Shown here: positions 52,788 through 64,000 of the stretch, one piece after another
How positions within the stretch are numbered: the first letter of the stretch is position 1
Layout of the letters: each line of letters starts with the position of its first letter
Source of the DNA: Methyloversatilis sp.
Lineage (GTDB): Bacteria; Pseudomonadota; Gammaproteobacteria; Burkholderiales; Rhodocyclaceae
Assembly: GCF_030698125.1 (NCBI RefSeq)
Contig: NZ_JAUYNV010000004.1
Span: 124,001-188,000, forward strand
Length of the DNA stretch: 64,000 nucleotides
Reading direction: 5' to 3'
The notes under the pieces: generated by a model
What the model saw: the letters and a program-made list of their open reading frames with translations, nothing else
Told to the model about the DNA's origin: nothing
Databases searched by the model: none
Program-made: the position numbers and the translations under genes

Positions 52788-53582
52788 ATGACAGCAGCCC
52801 CGATCATCCCTTGGCTGGGCGGCAAGCGCCGCCTCGCCGAACGCCTCATCCCGCTCTTTCCACAACACGAATGCTATGTAGAGCTGTTCTGCGGCGGCGC
52901 AGCGCTCTACTTCTTGCGCCCGATGCCCGCGCGCGTCGAGGTCATCAATGACATCAACGGCGAGCTGGTCAATCTGTACCGGGTAGTGCAACACCATCTG
53001 GAAGAGTTCGTCCGGCAGTTCAAGTACGCGCTCAGCAGCCGGCAGGTGTTCAAGTGGCTGCAGGCGCAGCCAGTCGAGCCACTCACGGATATCCAGCGAG
53101 CCGCTCGCTTTTTCTATCTCCAGCACCATGCGTTCGCCGGCAAGGTCGATGGTCAGTCGTTCGGTACTGCGACCACCGCACCGACGGTAAACCTGCTGCG
53201 GATCGAGGAAAACCTGTCCTCAGCGCACCTTAGGCTGGCTTGCGGGACAACCGTCGAGAACCTGCCGTGGCGTGACTGCCTGCAGCGCTACGACCGACCG
53301 CACACCTTCTTCTATGCGGATCCACCGTACTGGCAGACCGAAGGCTATGGCGTCCCGTTTCCCTGGCAGGAATACATCGATCTCGCGGAGGCCATGCGCA
53401 CCTGCAAAGGCCGCGTGATGTTGTCGATCAACGATCACCCCGACATCCGCAGCGCGTTTGAAGGTCTGCAGATGCTCGACCTAGGCATCACATACAGCGT
53501 CGCCAACAAACACGGCGCGCAGTCGGAAAGCCGGGAGCTCGTTATAACGAACTACACGCCGGGTGAAGGTGGGCTTTTCTAA
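52788..53582 (+). CDS. DNA adenine methylase (Dam/D12 class)
   Basis: 264 residues with ACGGAG upstream. Motif PWLGGKRRL (8-16), AdoMet-binding VELFCGGAALYF (31-42), VINDINGELVNLYRVV and the catalytic DPPY in FYADPPYWQ (near 180) are intact. It transfers methyl groups from S-adenosylmethionine to adenine N6; D12 enzymes often modify GATC, but the target cannot be read from sequence. No restriction enzyme is encoded nearby. It is the last gene before the right end, the place Mu uses for its mom modification gene, so it likely protects virion DNA from host restriction. Confidence 0.92.
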   Translation: MTAAPIIPWLGGKRRLAERLIPLFPQHECYVELFCGGAALYFLRPMPARVEVINDINGELVNLYRVVQHHLEEFVRQFKYALSSRQVFKWLQAQPVEPLTDIQRAARFFYLQHHAFAGKVDGQSFGTATTAPTVNLLRIEENLSSAHLRLACGTTVENLPWRDCLQRYDRPHTFFYADPPYWQTEGYGVPFPWQEYIDLAEAMRTCKGRVMLSINDHPDIRSAFEGLQMLDLGITYSVANKHGAQSESRELVITNYTPGEGGLF

Positions 53583-53603
53583 CTGGCTGGGGCAGCGCGA
53601 CGG

Positions 53604-53652
53604 CAGTGCCAAATCGTGCGCAAATCAGTGCCAAATCGGCCGCGCGGTTACA
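53604..53652. other. Prophage right end with transposase-binding repeats
   Basis: Two identical 13-bp direct repeats CAGTGCCAAATCG (53604-53616 and 53626-53638) lie 22 bp apart, two helical turns. The inner edge of the outer copy is 14 bp from the terminal ACA, the same distance as at the left end. They match the R1/R2 arrangement of Mu ends. Confidence 0.78.
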
Positions 53653-53657
53653 CCGGC
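53653..53657. repeat. Target-site duplication, right copy (CCGGC)
   Basis: Second copy of the 5-bp duplication flanking the prophage, directly after the phage terminal ACA. It matches 12838-12842. Confidence 0.93.
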
Positions 53658-56600
53658 GCGGTCGATTACTTCACCCTCGACAGCCAGGCCAACGCGAAGA
53701 TCGGTTCGGCGCAGATCAACGCCGGCACCGCACCGCTGTCGGCATCGCAGGACGTCACCGTTTCCGCTCATGCCTCGCACGGGCTGCTCAATCTGGCGGG
53801 CGTGCCTGAAATCGATCTGACCACGCTACCGGACGGTGGGTCGAACAGCGCCTCGGCGGGGTTTGGCGGCACCTACCATCACCTGACGCTGACCGGCGGA
53901 TCCGACGCGACCATCGCGCGCGGCGCCACCGTGCGCGCCGACGGACTGGCCCTGCTGGCCGGCACCGATTTCGACCAGGTGACCATTGCCGAAGCGGCGG
54001 GCAAGGCCGGCAAGGTGTCGGTCCAGGGGGCGTTCTCGCTGATCGACAGCGATCTGCATACGACTGCGCAGATCGCGTCGGGTACCACGGTCAATGCGCG
54101 CGACGTCGTGCTGCAGGCGGTCGACAACAGCATGTCGATCAATGTGGCAGGCGGCGTGGCACGGTCGGGCAGCATAGGCATCGGCTTCTCGGTCGCGATC
54201 AACGATCTGGACCGCACCACGAGCGCGTTGATCGGCAACCGCCCTGATGAAACCGGGTCGGGCGGCGCGCTGACGGCTGCCGGAAACATCTTTCTGAAGG
54301 CGGTCACGGGCGCGACGCAGGGCGCATTCACCGTGGCCGGCTCGCTGCCCGGCGGCGGTGACGAAAGCACGGACGGCAAGCCCGGCGGCGACGGCTCGAA
54401 AACCAATGTGAAGGACAAGGGCGAACAGGGCAAGTCCGGCATCGGCATTTCGGCTGCCGTGTCGATCAACCTGGTCAATGACACGACCCGCGCGACCGTG
54501 GCCGATCTGGCAAGCGTGTCGGTCGCCGGTACGGCGGCCTCGACGCTGGACATCCATACCGATGCAGACGGCGTGACCGACCTGTCGGTTGCGCTGACGC
54601 ACGGGCTGAATGCCGGTGCGCGCAACGACGCGCTGGCGCTGGCCGGCGCCGGTGCGCTGACCATTGCCACCGGCAAGACTGCGGGCCTGGGCGGCGCCTT
54701 CACCTGGAATCAACTGGAGAAGATCACCCAGGCCACCATCGCCCGAACGGGGCTGACGCTCGGCGGGTCAGGCAATGTCGTGCTCGATGCCTGGAACGGC
54801 GGCCCGATGTGGTCGGTGTCGGCCGGCGTGGCCGCGGGGCAGAAGGTCGGCGTTGCCGGTTCCGTTGCCTACAGCAATGTGGACAACGGCACGCGGGTCG
54901 CGATCGATGGTGCCGGAGTGGACACCGGCGGGTCGGTGACGCTGATTTCCAGTGACAGTTCCGACATCCGCAGCGTGGCGGGTGCCGCGAGCTATGGCGG
55001 CAAGGCCGGCTTCGGTGCAGCGGTGGCGATTTCCACGGTGGATTCCGACACCGTCGCCGAACTGGTCGGCGACGAAACGGATACCGGCATCGACATCGAC
55101 GACGAGGTAGTGCGCGGCGCCGGCGGCATCACGGCGAGCGCGACCAGCGACAACGACATCGTGTCGGTGGCCGCGGCACTGAGCGCGTCGAACGGCGTGT
55201 CGCTGAGCGGTGCGGTCACGATCAACACCATCACCAACGAAACGCGGGCCTCGGCCGACGGCGTGGTGCTGAAGTCGGGTGGCGCGATCGCGTTGTCGGC
55301 CAGCGACCTGTCGACGATCGAGTCGCTCGCCGGCGCGGTCGGGTTTTCGCTCAGCACCGCGGGCGTCGGTGTGGCCGTCGCCTACAACGAGATCGGCAAC
55401 ACGACGCGGGCTGCACTCGAGGACGCCCTGGTCGAAGACCAGACCGGCGAGACCGTGGATACGCTGACGCTGACCGCGACCAACACGTCGACCATCAAGT
55501 CGGCGTCGGTCGCCGGCGGACTCGCGTCGACCTTCGGCGGTGCAGGCTCCGCCTCGACCAATTTCAGTGACCAGACCCGCACCACCGCCGAAATCGTCGA
55601 TTCCGATGTCGCTGCAGCCGAAGCCAACGTGACGGTCACGGCGATCGACACCTCGCTCATCGAATCGCTGGCCGGCGGCGTCGGTCTGGGTCTGTCCGCC
55701 GGATTCGGCGCGGCCGTCGCGGTGAACGACATCGGCAACGTGACGCTCGCCCGGGTATCCGGCAAGAAGACGGCCGATGGCCTGGACGTTGCGGGTGTCG
55801 TCATCAGCGCCGATTCGCTGGCCACCATCAAGACGGCATCGGTAGGTGTCGGTGCCGGCGTCAAGGTCGGCGTCGGGGGCTCGGTCGCGGTGAACCTGAT
55901 CAGTTCCGACACGCGTGCGCTGATCGAGAACGGCGCGGTGATCGAGGCGCGCGACGACGTCGCCGTGCTGGCCGAATCCGACGACCGGATTTCGGTGCTG
56001 GCCGGCGCGGCCGGCATCGGCCTGGCGGCGGCGGGCGTGGGCGCATCGGTGACGGTGAATGAAATCACCGGCACCACCGAGGCGGCGATCCGCAGTAGCG
56101 AGGTCGCGGCGCGCGCGCAGCAGGGAACCGGCGTGAGTGTGAACAACGGCGAGGTGGCCGGCGCCAACCTGCGCGACAGCATCGACGAAATGAATACCGA
56201 AGGCGGCGGCTATTCATCCAGCAATCCCTTCGTCGCGCCCGACCTGACGGCCTCGCGCGGCAAGGTGAACGTGCGCGGCATCGCGGTCAACGCACTGGCC
56301 ACGCATCACACCAGCACCGGTGTCGCCAATGTGGCCGGCGGCCTTTATGCAGGCGTCGCGCTGACTGCAAGCGCGAGTGTGATCGGTGGCGAAACGCTGG
56401 CCACGGTGAGCGATTCGGTGCTGAACGGTGGCGACAACAGCGGCGCATCGGCGCAGCAGTCGGTCAGCATCCGGGCGGCGGACCACGCCTACGGCAATAC
56501 CTTCATCGGCTCGATCGCCATCGGTGCCGCGGGTATCGGCGCATCGGCCGACGTCAATGTGTTCCAGCGCAATACCAGCGCCAAGGTCACCGGCGGCGAC

Positions 56601-59600
56601 AACCGTCGCGCCGACATTCATGCGAAGGGCGATGCGGATATCGATGCGCTGTCGGCGCAGGGTGTGGCATCGGTGGTGGTCGGCGCATCGGGCGGCGTGG
56701 TTGCCGTGGTGGGCAGCGGCTCGGTGGCGAAGTTCACCAGCACCACGGAAGCGTATGCCCAGGAGGCTGACTTCCATGTCGGCTCGCTGGACGTGATGTC
56801 GCAGCACTTTTCGACCTTCCTCGTGGCGGGTGGCGGACTCGCGGTGGGCGGCGTTGCCGGCGCCGGTACCTTTGCCGTCGGCCTCGATGACAGCACCACA
56901 CGCGCGCGGCTTGAGGACACGACGGTCGACGCCGACGAGGCGGTGACAGTCACCGCAGACACCGCCACCGAAATGCGCACCTGGGCGGTCGGCGGTGCAG
57001 GCGGCGGCTTTGCCGGCGTGGCCGGTGCAGTGGCAGTCGGCATCATCGGCAGCACGACGGAAGCTTCGGTGATCGACAGCCGCATCGGCCGCACCGATGA
57101 TCGCGCCGCAAGCCTGCTGGTCAGTGCCAGCGACAGCGTCGTGACCGAAAGCCGGGCTGGTGCGGCGGCACTCGGCGGCATGGCCGGCGTGGGGGCGGGC
57201 GCTTCGGTAACCAAGGTGGACAACACCACGTCGGCGATCATCCAGGACAGCGATGTGTACGTCAGCGGCGACATCGATGTCACGTCGACAGCCGAACGCA
57301 AGCTGTCGAACCTGGCCGCAGCGGCGGCGGCTGGCGGTACGGTCGGCATCGGGGGCTCGGCCGCGGTCACGCTGCTCAACGCGACGATGAATGCGAACGC
57401 CGCCGGCGAACTGGACAATACCGACGGCGACAACGAAGGCACGCTCAGTTCGGCGCAGGCCTTTTCCAACCGCGACCTGCTGTCCACCGACGACGAGGAC
57501 GGCAACGTGCGCACGGCGGACAACTTCTCCGCCAGCGACATCGCGCGCGTCAATGCGACGGGCAAGGTCGCGACGAAGGACCAGATCAATGCGGCGCCGG
57601 TGGGCAGCACGCTGGCCACCGTGATCGATAGCGACGGCACCCGCGACACGCTGATCGCCGGCGGCAACATCCGCATCGGTGCGTCGGAGAAGGACCGCAT
57701 CGAAGTCGGGGCCGGCGGCATTGCGCTGGGCGGTCTGGCCGGTGTCGGTGCGTCGGTGGGCGTGCTCGACGTGCGCCACAACGTCGGTGCGACCACGGTC
57801 GGCGCGATTTCGCTGCAGGCCGACACCGGCGACATCGAGCTGAGTGCGAAGACAGCTGAACTGCCGGACACCGATCCGCGGGTCCAGGCCGAACCGGCGC
57901 TGCAGGTCGACAGCTTCCAGGCTGCCGGCGGTCTGGTGGGTGTCGGCGCCGCGGTCGCGACCGCCGATCTGAACAACACGGTGCGCGCCGGTCTGGGGGC
58001 AGGCGCCCGGGCGACCGTTAGCAGCGCTTCGGGCGACGTGCGCGTGACCGCGAGCGACGCACTGGACGCCCGCTCCAGAGCCGAAGGCTATGCGGTCGGG
58101 GTGGTGGCGGCCGGCATCGTGATTGCGCGCGCCGACAAGAGCGGCAGCACGACCGCGCAGATCGGCGGCCGCGACACAGCCACGACCCAGTCCGCCGCAA
58201 CCGGCATTACGCTGGCAGGTGGGCTGCTCGACGTTCAGGCGACGCGCGAAGACACGGTATCCGCCGAATCGAAAGCCGGTGCCGGCGGTGTCGCGGCGGG
58301 CTCCGGCTCCGAGTCGCGTGCCGGCGCGCTGGGAACGGCCCATGCGACCATCGCCGATCGGGTGACGATAGACGGCGCCGGTTCGGCCATATCGGTCACC
58401 GCCAACAGCACGCCGCAGGTCAGTGCGGTGGCGCGGGGCTACAACGGCTCGTTGGCGTTGTCGATCGGCGTGTCGCTGGCTGAAGCGTCCGCGTCGACGC
58501 AATCCTATGCGACGGTGGGCCGCTACAACAGCATCACGGCCGGTGCGCTGTCGCTGAATGCGGCGACGCTGTTGCCGACTGTTGTCACAAGCGTTGGCAC
58601 CAGCGTCGGCCACAGCGCCTATTCGTACGCCAACGCGACCGGCGGATCGCTGCTGGTCGGCGCCAATGGCAGTGATTCGTACGCGGGCGGCAGCTCGCTG
58701 GTCAACGCGACGATGGGTACCGGCAACGTGCTCGCGATCGCGGACAGCACGTCGCTGACCGCATCGAACCGCACGCGCCAGACGGCCGTCACCAGCGGCG
58801 TCACCGTCGGCGGGCTGCTGGCGCTCGGGGCGAATCTGGCGGATGCCGTCGCGGGATCGGTCACGCTCGCGTCCATCGACAATGGCAATACCGGCACGGT
58901 CGGTGACGCGCTCAGCGTGGTCGCGACCGGTCACGACGAAACGTCGGCCGATGCCGAAGCCGGCTCGGGCGGCATCATCGCGGGTGCAGCAGCCGTGGCG
59001 TCGACGCGCAATCTGTCCGATACGCAGGCGCTGCTCGGTGGTGGCGCGTCCGGCGATGCGCTGGTCACGGACAGCGGCGGGCGCATGGAAGTCCGCGCCG
59101 ATCACACGGCGACCTTCAATGCCCGCGTCGATTCGTTGTCGGCGGGCGTGGTCGGTGCCAGCGGCGCACAGGCGCGCAACGACATCGACGCCAGGGTGGT
59201 CGCGGGCATTCGCGCGGGTGCGCATCTGAACACCTGGGATCTCGATGTGTACGCGCTGAACCAGACGCGCAAACCGTGGCTCACACGCGTGGAAGGGACT
59301 GCCCTGGTCGACGTGTTCAACGTGTTTGCCGGCGCGGGGGGGCTGGCTGGCGGTGCGGCCGGGTCCGGCGAAACGCGGGTGGACAACATCACGCGGGTCG
59401 AGGTCGGAGACAGCGCGCGGGTCAGCGTGCTTGGCGATCCGGATGACGCGGGGCGCAGCAACTTCAATGCAGTGTCCGACGTGATGCTGCGCGACCGCGC
59501 GAAGCTGGAAGCCGGCGGCGCCATCAGTGCGGCCGATGCCGAATCCATCATCGAGGTGAACATCAACCCGCTCACCACCGCGGCAGGGGATGTCGGACGG

Positions 59601-62600
59601 ACCGAAGCGCGCATCGGCAGCAATGTCGTCATCGATACCGTGGGCGACTTCAATCTCGCGACGCGGGAAAACGTCGATGTCGAGGCGCGCGCCAGTTCCA
59701 AGACCTGGGGCCTGGCCGCCTATGCCGATGGCTTTTCGAAATCGGACATCCACAGCCGGTCGACGACATCGATCGGTGCCGGGACGGACATTCGCGCCGA
59801 CGGCTTCATCAACCTCGGCGCCGGCCGCGATGCCGGCGGCGTGCGCAACCGCTACTCGTCGGTCGCCTACACGGACCTGTACAACAATTCGCTGATTCCG
59901 ATACCCGGTCTGGACTGGGGCGCGGACGGCCTGCTCACCCAGACCAGCCGCATCGTTGTCGACGGCAGCCTGCGCAGCGTCAAGGACGTGAGCCTGATCG
60001 CCGACAAGGGCTTCGGTCACCTCGTCGACGGACATGGTGTGGCGCGTGACCTGTACAGCCAGGCGGCGAGTGCCATTGCCAGCGGCATCAGCAACCTGTT
60101 CGGTGGCGGCGACGTGTCGATCGAGCAGAACAGCGGACGCAGCATCGAACAGTCGCAGGCCGGTGCGACGGTGAATGGCTTCATCGATGCCGGCATCCAC
60201 AATCAGCGCTGGATGAACATCAGCGAGACGGATCCCGGTGGCGGTGCGCTGCCGCTGACGCTCAGCTCGCAGGTGCCGCGCGACGGTCAGGAGGCGAAGT
60301 GCCAGGCGCCCGGCGTTGCGGGCTGCGTCTACGACACCTATTCGAAGCAGTACTGGATCACGCGCTCCGATGGCCTCGACATGCCGATCGCACGCATCGA
60401 GAACCTGCAGGACAATCTGCAGACGCGCATCGACTCGCTGAAGGAAATCCGCGGCCAGTATCAGGGTGTGACCAGCACCGGCGCCGACGCCAGCAGCCCG
60501 GAGACGGTGGCGGCGCTGACCGCCGAAATCAACTTCCTCGAGCAGCAGCTTGCCGATCTGTTCCCGGCGGGCGGCGCGACGGCATCGGTGTCCGACGCGG
60601 CCTTCATCATCCTGCCCGAAATGAGTGCGCGCGGCGGCAACATCAATGTGATGGGCGACTACCTGGCAGGCAGCGGTCAGCTGGTGGCGCGCGGCGACGC
60701 GCAGATCCGGATCATCAACAACAGTTCGGCCTTTCTGCGCACCGATGCACTGACCATTCCGGAAGAGGCGACCGGGCGGCTCGTGTTGAACAGTGTCGCC
60801 ATCCTGAACACGCCGGGCACCCGCCCGACGACGGCCGACATCAATGCCGAGCTGAATGCCCGCACCAAGGGCGGAACCGCCGGCTTCGGCAGCGTCGACA
60901 TCGCACCGGATTCGGCCGTACCGCTGATCGAGGTGAGGAACACCTACATTCCGCTCGATGCGGACGCCCGCGCGCCGGACATCGAAGTGGTCGGTGACAT
61001 CAGCAACCTGCTCGGTACCGTCACGCTGGAAAGCGAGCGCGGCAGCGTGCTGGTGCAGCCGAAGGATCCGTTGAATCCGCTGACCGCCCCCAATATCCAG
61101 GCGGCAACGATCAACATCACGGCCGGGCGTGATTTCGTGTTCAGTTCGCCGTCGGCCTTCTATCACACCGCCGGCGCCGCACGCGACCTGTGGGGTGGCA
61201 CGCGCACGCCCAGCGGCGGCAGTGGCGGAACCGCCAACAACTTCGAGGACAGCAGCCTGTTCAGCGGCGCGGCTGACGACGTACGCATAGGCAACGGTGC
61301 GCCGACCATCGCCGGCAACAACATCTTCATCAGCGCCCGCTACCTGAACATCAATGGCCTGTTGCAGAGCGGCATTCCCGATCGTTCGATCACGATCGAC
61401 GCCGATGCGCGTGTCAATCTCAACATCGGCCCGTACAAGACCGCCACCACGCTGGCGCAGGCGAAGACGAATTACGACGCGCTGGTGGCCGGTGGCATGA
61501 AGCCGGCCGATCCGCGCTTCCGCATCACCGGCACCGACGGCAACATCGTCGCCTTCTTCAATGCGGAACTGAACCGCATCGAACTGGAGCCGGTCAAGGT
61601 CGAAGGCGGCAAGCTCGAACTGCTGGGCGAAATACTGAACACCGGTGGTGGCCGCATCGCGGCCATGGATGGCTACGGCCGCTTCGACATCGACAACCTC
61701 ACCGGCTACGATATCGTCATCAGCGGACTGGACACCGGCAACGACATCGAAGGCCGCGTGCGCATCACCGACTACCTGCGCCGCTGGGACCCGGTCGCGA
61801 ACGGCGGTCTCGGTGCCATCGTCAGCAGCCCGCTGCAGTCGAGCACGCCGACGACCGCCTACTACAACAGCCTGACGCCGGTCACCCGCATCGTCACGCG
61901 TCTGGGCGCAAACGTTCAGACCTCGGACGTCATCGTGACGACCGAAAGTACACCGGCGGGCGACAAGCTGGTCGAACGTCCGGTGGCGTCTTATGTGGAT
62001 CTGATCAACACGCGCAACACCGGCTACGCGCCGGTCGAAGACCAGACCTATACCTGGGTGACCGGTCAGCGCAGCACGACGAACACCTACGCGCGTTACG
62101 AGAAGGAAACCAAGTTCTGGTTCTTCCCGGGCAGCTGGTCGATCGCGGACCGCACGGCCTACGTCGAATATCCGGACGCGACGCCCTTGATGGAAGGCGA
62201 ATACACGCGACTCGACCCGACTCTGGGCGACGACGCCTATCGCTATCAGCGCCGCGATGTCCTGACGTCCTACCAGGAATGGTCGAAGGAACGTTCGAAG
62301 TGCTCATGGTTCTTCTGCATCTGGAAGTGGCACACCTACGAGGTCTGGAGCGATTTCGGCACCAAGCGCTACAACACGCATACGGTCAAGGCCGACCACG
62401 TGATCCCGATCAGCTTCATCGGCCACGACAGCGGCGGCATCGACATCGTCAGCCGCGGCGATATCATCCTCGCCGGCAGCCTGACCAACCGGACCGGTCT
62501 GGTTTCGCTCGATGCGACGGCGGGAGACGGGCTGCCCGGCGGCGCCATCGCATCGGAAAGCGCGCGCGGCACCGTGACGACGGAAAGCCTGACGATGCGG

Positions 62601-64000
62601 GCTGCCAGTGGCATCGGTAGCGCGATTGCACCCTTGCAACTCAATCTGTCCGGAAACGGCAGCATCGATGCCGTGAGCGCTGGCGGCGACGTCGGCTTGC
62701 TGGCGGTGTCGGGTGACATGCGCGTGGCACAGGCGATCACCGGTGACGACGGCCGCGTGTTCCTGCAGGCCGATGGCGACATCGTGTCGGCCGGAGCCGG
62801 CGATGCCGTGCGCGTGCAGGGCGGTGGCGTCGAACTGGTGTCGCTGAACGGGCACATCGGCAGCGACGCGCAGGCGCTCGTGGTGCAGACGCAGGCCACG
62901 CTTCAGGGCGGCCTCGACGTCACGGCCATGGGCGACATCCATGTGCTGCAGCCGGACGGCGACCTGCAGCTGGACAAGGTCGAATCGCTGACCGGGGACG
63001 TGACGCTGACCGCCGGCAATGGCCGCATCGTCGATGGCAACCGCAACGAAACGCGCGATACACGTGCCGAAGCCGAGCTGGACGCGGTCTGGAAGAATCT
63101 GCGACTGCGCGAGTCGGACGGCGCAGCCGACAGTCTGGCCGACGCGCTCAAGGCGCATCGCGCCGGTGTCGACCGCGAGTACCGCGAGTACTGGTCGCTG
63201 CGCAACGTTCAGCTGATCGAAGACCCGGCCAATGCCGGCAGCTACGTCTACCGGGCCGATGCCTACGATGCGGCAGCGGCGCCGCCGCGGCTGCGCGACC
63301 TGCACGACAAGCTGGGTGGCCTGGGCGTGACGCTGGCCACTGGATCGGTGCCCGACTATGACGCCGACTTCCAGTACGTCGGGTCGGTCGACACGGACCG
63401 GACGCTGGCGGACATTTCCAATGGCACGCACGCATGGACCGACAACCAGGTGCGCTACGGCGTCAGTGCGGCGATCTACAACAAGTCGGTGTCGGATACC
63501 GAAACCCGCATCGAACAGCCCAATGTGGTGGGCCGCCACATCGTGCTCAATGCCGCCGGTGCGGCGGGGGGCGTCGGACGCGACGAGGGGCAATTCACGG
63601 TCAGCATTGCTGCGCTGGCGACCCTCAGCCCCGACGAGCGGCGTGCGCTCGCGGCGGCCGAAGCCGATGACGTGGCGGTGGACACGGTTGCGAAGACCGC
63701 CACGGTGCTCAAGCGCGATGACGTCGATGTGGCGACGACCGCGGACGGCAGCGTGACGGTGAATGCACGCGGCCATGTCTTCCTCGGGGCCGACGACTAC
63801 GAGCGCAACGGCACGGCGCTGCCGGGCGACATCAATCTGGTGTCGCTCGACGCCAGCGGGGGCGGTGCCGACTACAGCAAGACGATACGGCTCAAGGTAT
63901 CGGGCGGAATCATTGACGCCGGCGCGGGCGCTGTTCCGAATCTGCGCGGCGGCAGCACCATTCTCGAAGCCAGTCACGGCAGCATCGGCAGCGCTGCGCG
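53653..64000 (+). pseudogene. Second giant filamentous adhesin (TpsA), 3' fragment after the prophage; runs off the window
   Basis: The frame from 53658 (AVDYFTLDSQANAKIG) is open to the window end, about 3,447 codons, with no signal peptide or TPS domain of its own. As it stands it cannot be secreted. Beta-helix repeats with alternating AVAISTVD- and GSVTL-like units fill 53658-61900. Then comes an aromatic domain with a CxxxxC pair (KCSWFFC, near nt 62299) and IGHDSG. Next are segments paralogous to the first adhesin: REYWSL against LQYWQM, and DTVAKTATVLKRDDVDV against DTDAKTITILRKDDVDF. Another cysteine pair lies near nt 60300-60330. The order of domains suggests about 3-3.5 kb more beyond the window. 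Confidence 0.88.

Larger units (their letters stand above)
12843..53652 (+). mobile_element. Complete Mu-like transposable prophage, 40,810 bp
   Basis: The boundaries are fixed by three facts that agree: termini TGTGGGG...GGTTACA with the Mu-type TG/CA ends, a flanking 5-bp duplication CCGGC, and exact repair of the host frame on removal. The content runs in Mu order: repressor, Ner, transposases A and B, Gam-like, GemA, Mor, lysis, terminase, head, tail sheath/tube/tape measure, baseplate, fibre, DNA-modification gene. I saw no frameshift or stop in any core gene, so it may be functional. The presence of an HU-like gene and the single Mor-type activator recall BcepMu-type phages more than Mu itself. 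Confidence 0.96.

Noticed and set aside
52788-53582. Restriction-modification system
   Set aside because: Only a methylase is present; no endonuclease or specificity gene lies beside it, so it is treated as a solitary phage methylase.
12843-53652. Integrase-type prophage with att site in a tRNA
   Set aside because: No tyrosine or serine integrase and no tRNA were seen; a 5-bp duplication and MuA/MuB genes show transposition.
53628-53660. In-frame GTG in the phage right end as a start for the adhesin 3' fragment
   Set aside because: No Shine-Dalgarno, and the product would lack any secretion signal; there is no evidence that it is translated.
56214-61166. 1,650-codon open frame on the minus strand
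   Set aside because: It is the antisense of the adhesin. Long antisense frames are common in GC-rich repeat genes. The translation is Arg/Ala-biased, with no domain and no Shine-Dalgarno.

Overview
The window is about 64 kb of GC-rich DNA. Codon usage, a two-partner-secretion (TPS) adhesin locus and a BcepMu/Mu-type phage suggest a betaproteobacterium (Burkholderiales or Rhodocyclales); I cannot name the species. The outer parts (1-12842 and 53653-64000) are one host locus for giant secreted filamentous adhesins. A complete, 40,810-bp Mu-like transposable prophage (12843-53652) sits inside the second adhesin gene. HOST LOCUS: The 3' end of a giant LktA/FHA-like TpsA exoprotein (1-7961) is translationally coupled (GTGA overlap) to its TpsB outer-membrane transporter (7958-9670). 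After a 289-bp regulatory gap, a second, paralogous TpsA starts at 9960 with an extended signal peptide and TPS domain. The prophage cuts it after codon 961. The 5-bp sequence CCGGC is duplicated at both borders, and removing one copy plus the phage rejoins the reading frame exactly. The gene then continues open from 53658 past the window end, so the intact protein would exceed 4,400 residues. PROPHAGE: The left end carries transposase-binding repeats, then a divergent switch: an S24-type repressor (minus strand) facing Ner. The early operon holds transposase A, target-capture ATPase B, several small unknown proteins, a Gam-like protein, an HU-like protein, GemA and a Mor-type activator. The late region holds an amidase endolysin, a holin, DUF2730 and VpaChn25_0724-type proteins, the terminase pair, portal, gpF, gpG, protease/scaffold, decoration protein, major head protein gpT, HI1506-like, gp36, gp37, gp38, sheath, tube, a frameshifted tail chaperone, tape measure, gp43 to gp48, tail fibre and fibre chaperone, and a DNA adenine methylase at the place Mu keeps mom. 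Accessory genes are interspersed: a secreted eight-cysteine protein, a DUF2786 protein, a full-length RdgC, a probable beta-helix/carbohydrate-binding appendage protein among the head genes, a minus-strand gene, and several small proteins. MAIN NEW OBSERVATION: Four intergenic sites share a dyad TGAA-N4-TTCACC with a -10-like element (A and T at its second and sixth positions) at the same distance. They lie in front of the endolysin, protease/scaffold, gp38-sheath and gp46-baseplate blocks. They look like four late promoters recognised by one dimeric activator, most simply the Mor-family protein. At three of them the predicted transcription start is on, or one base before, the A of the ATG, and no Shine-Dalgarno is visible, so these operons may start with leaderless messages. 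No tRNA, rRNA or CRISPR array was seen.
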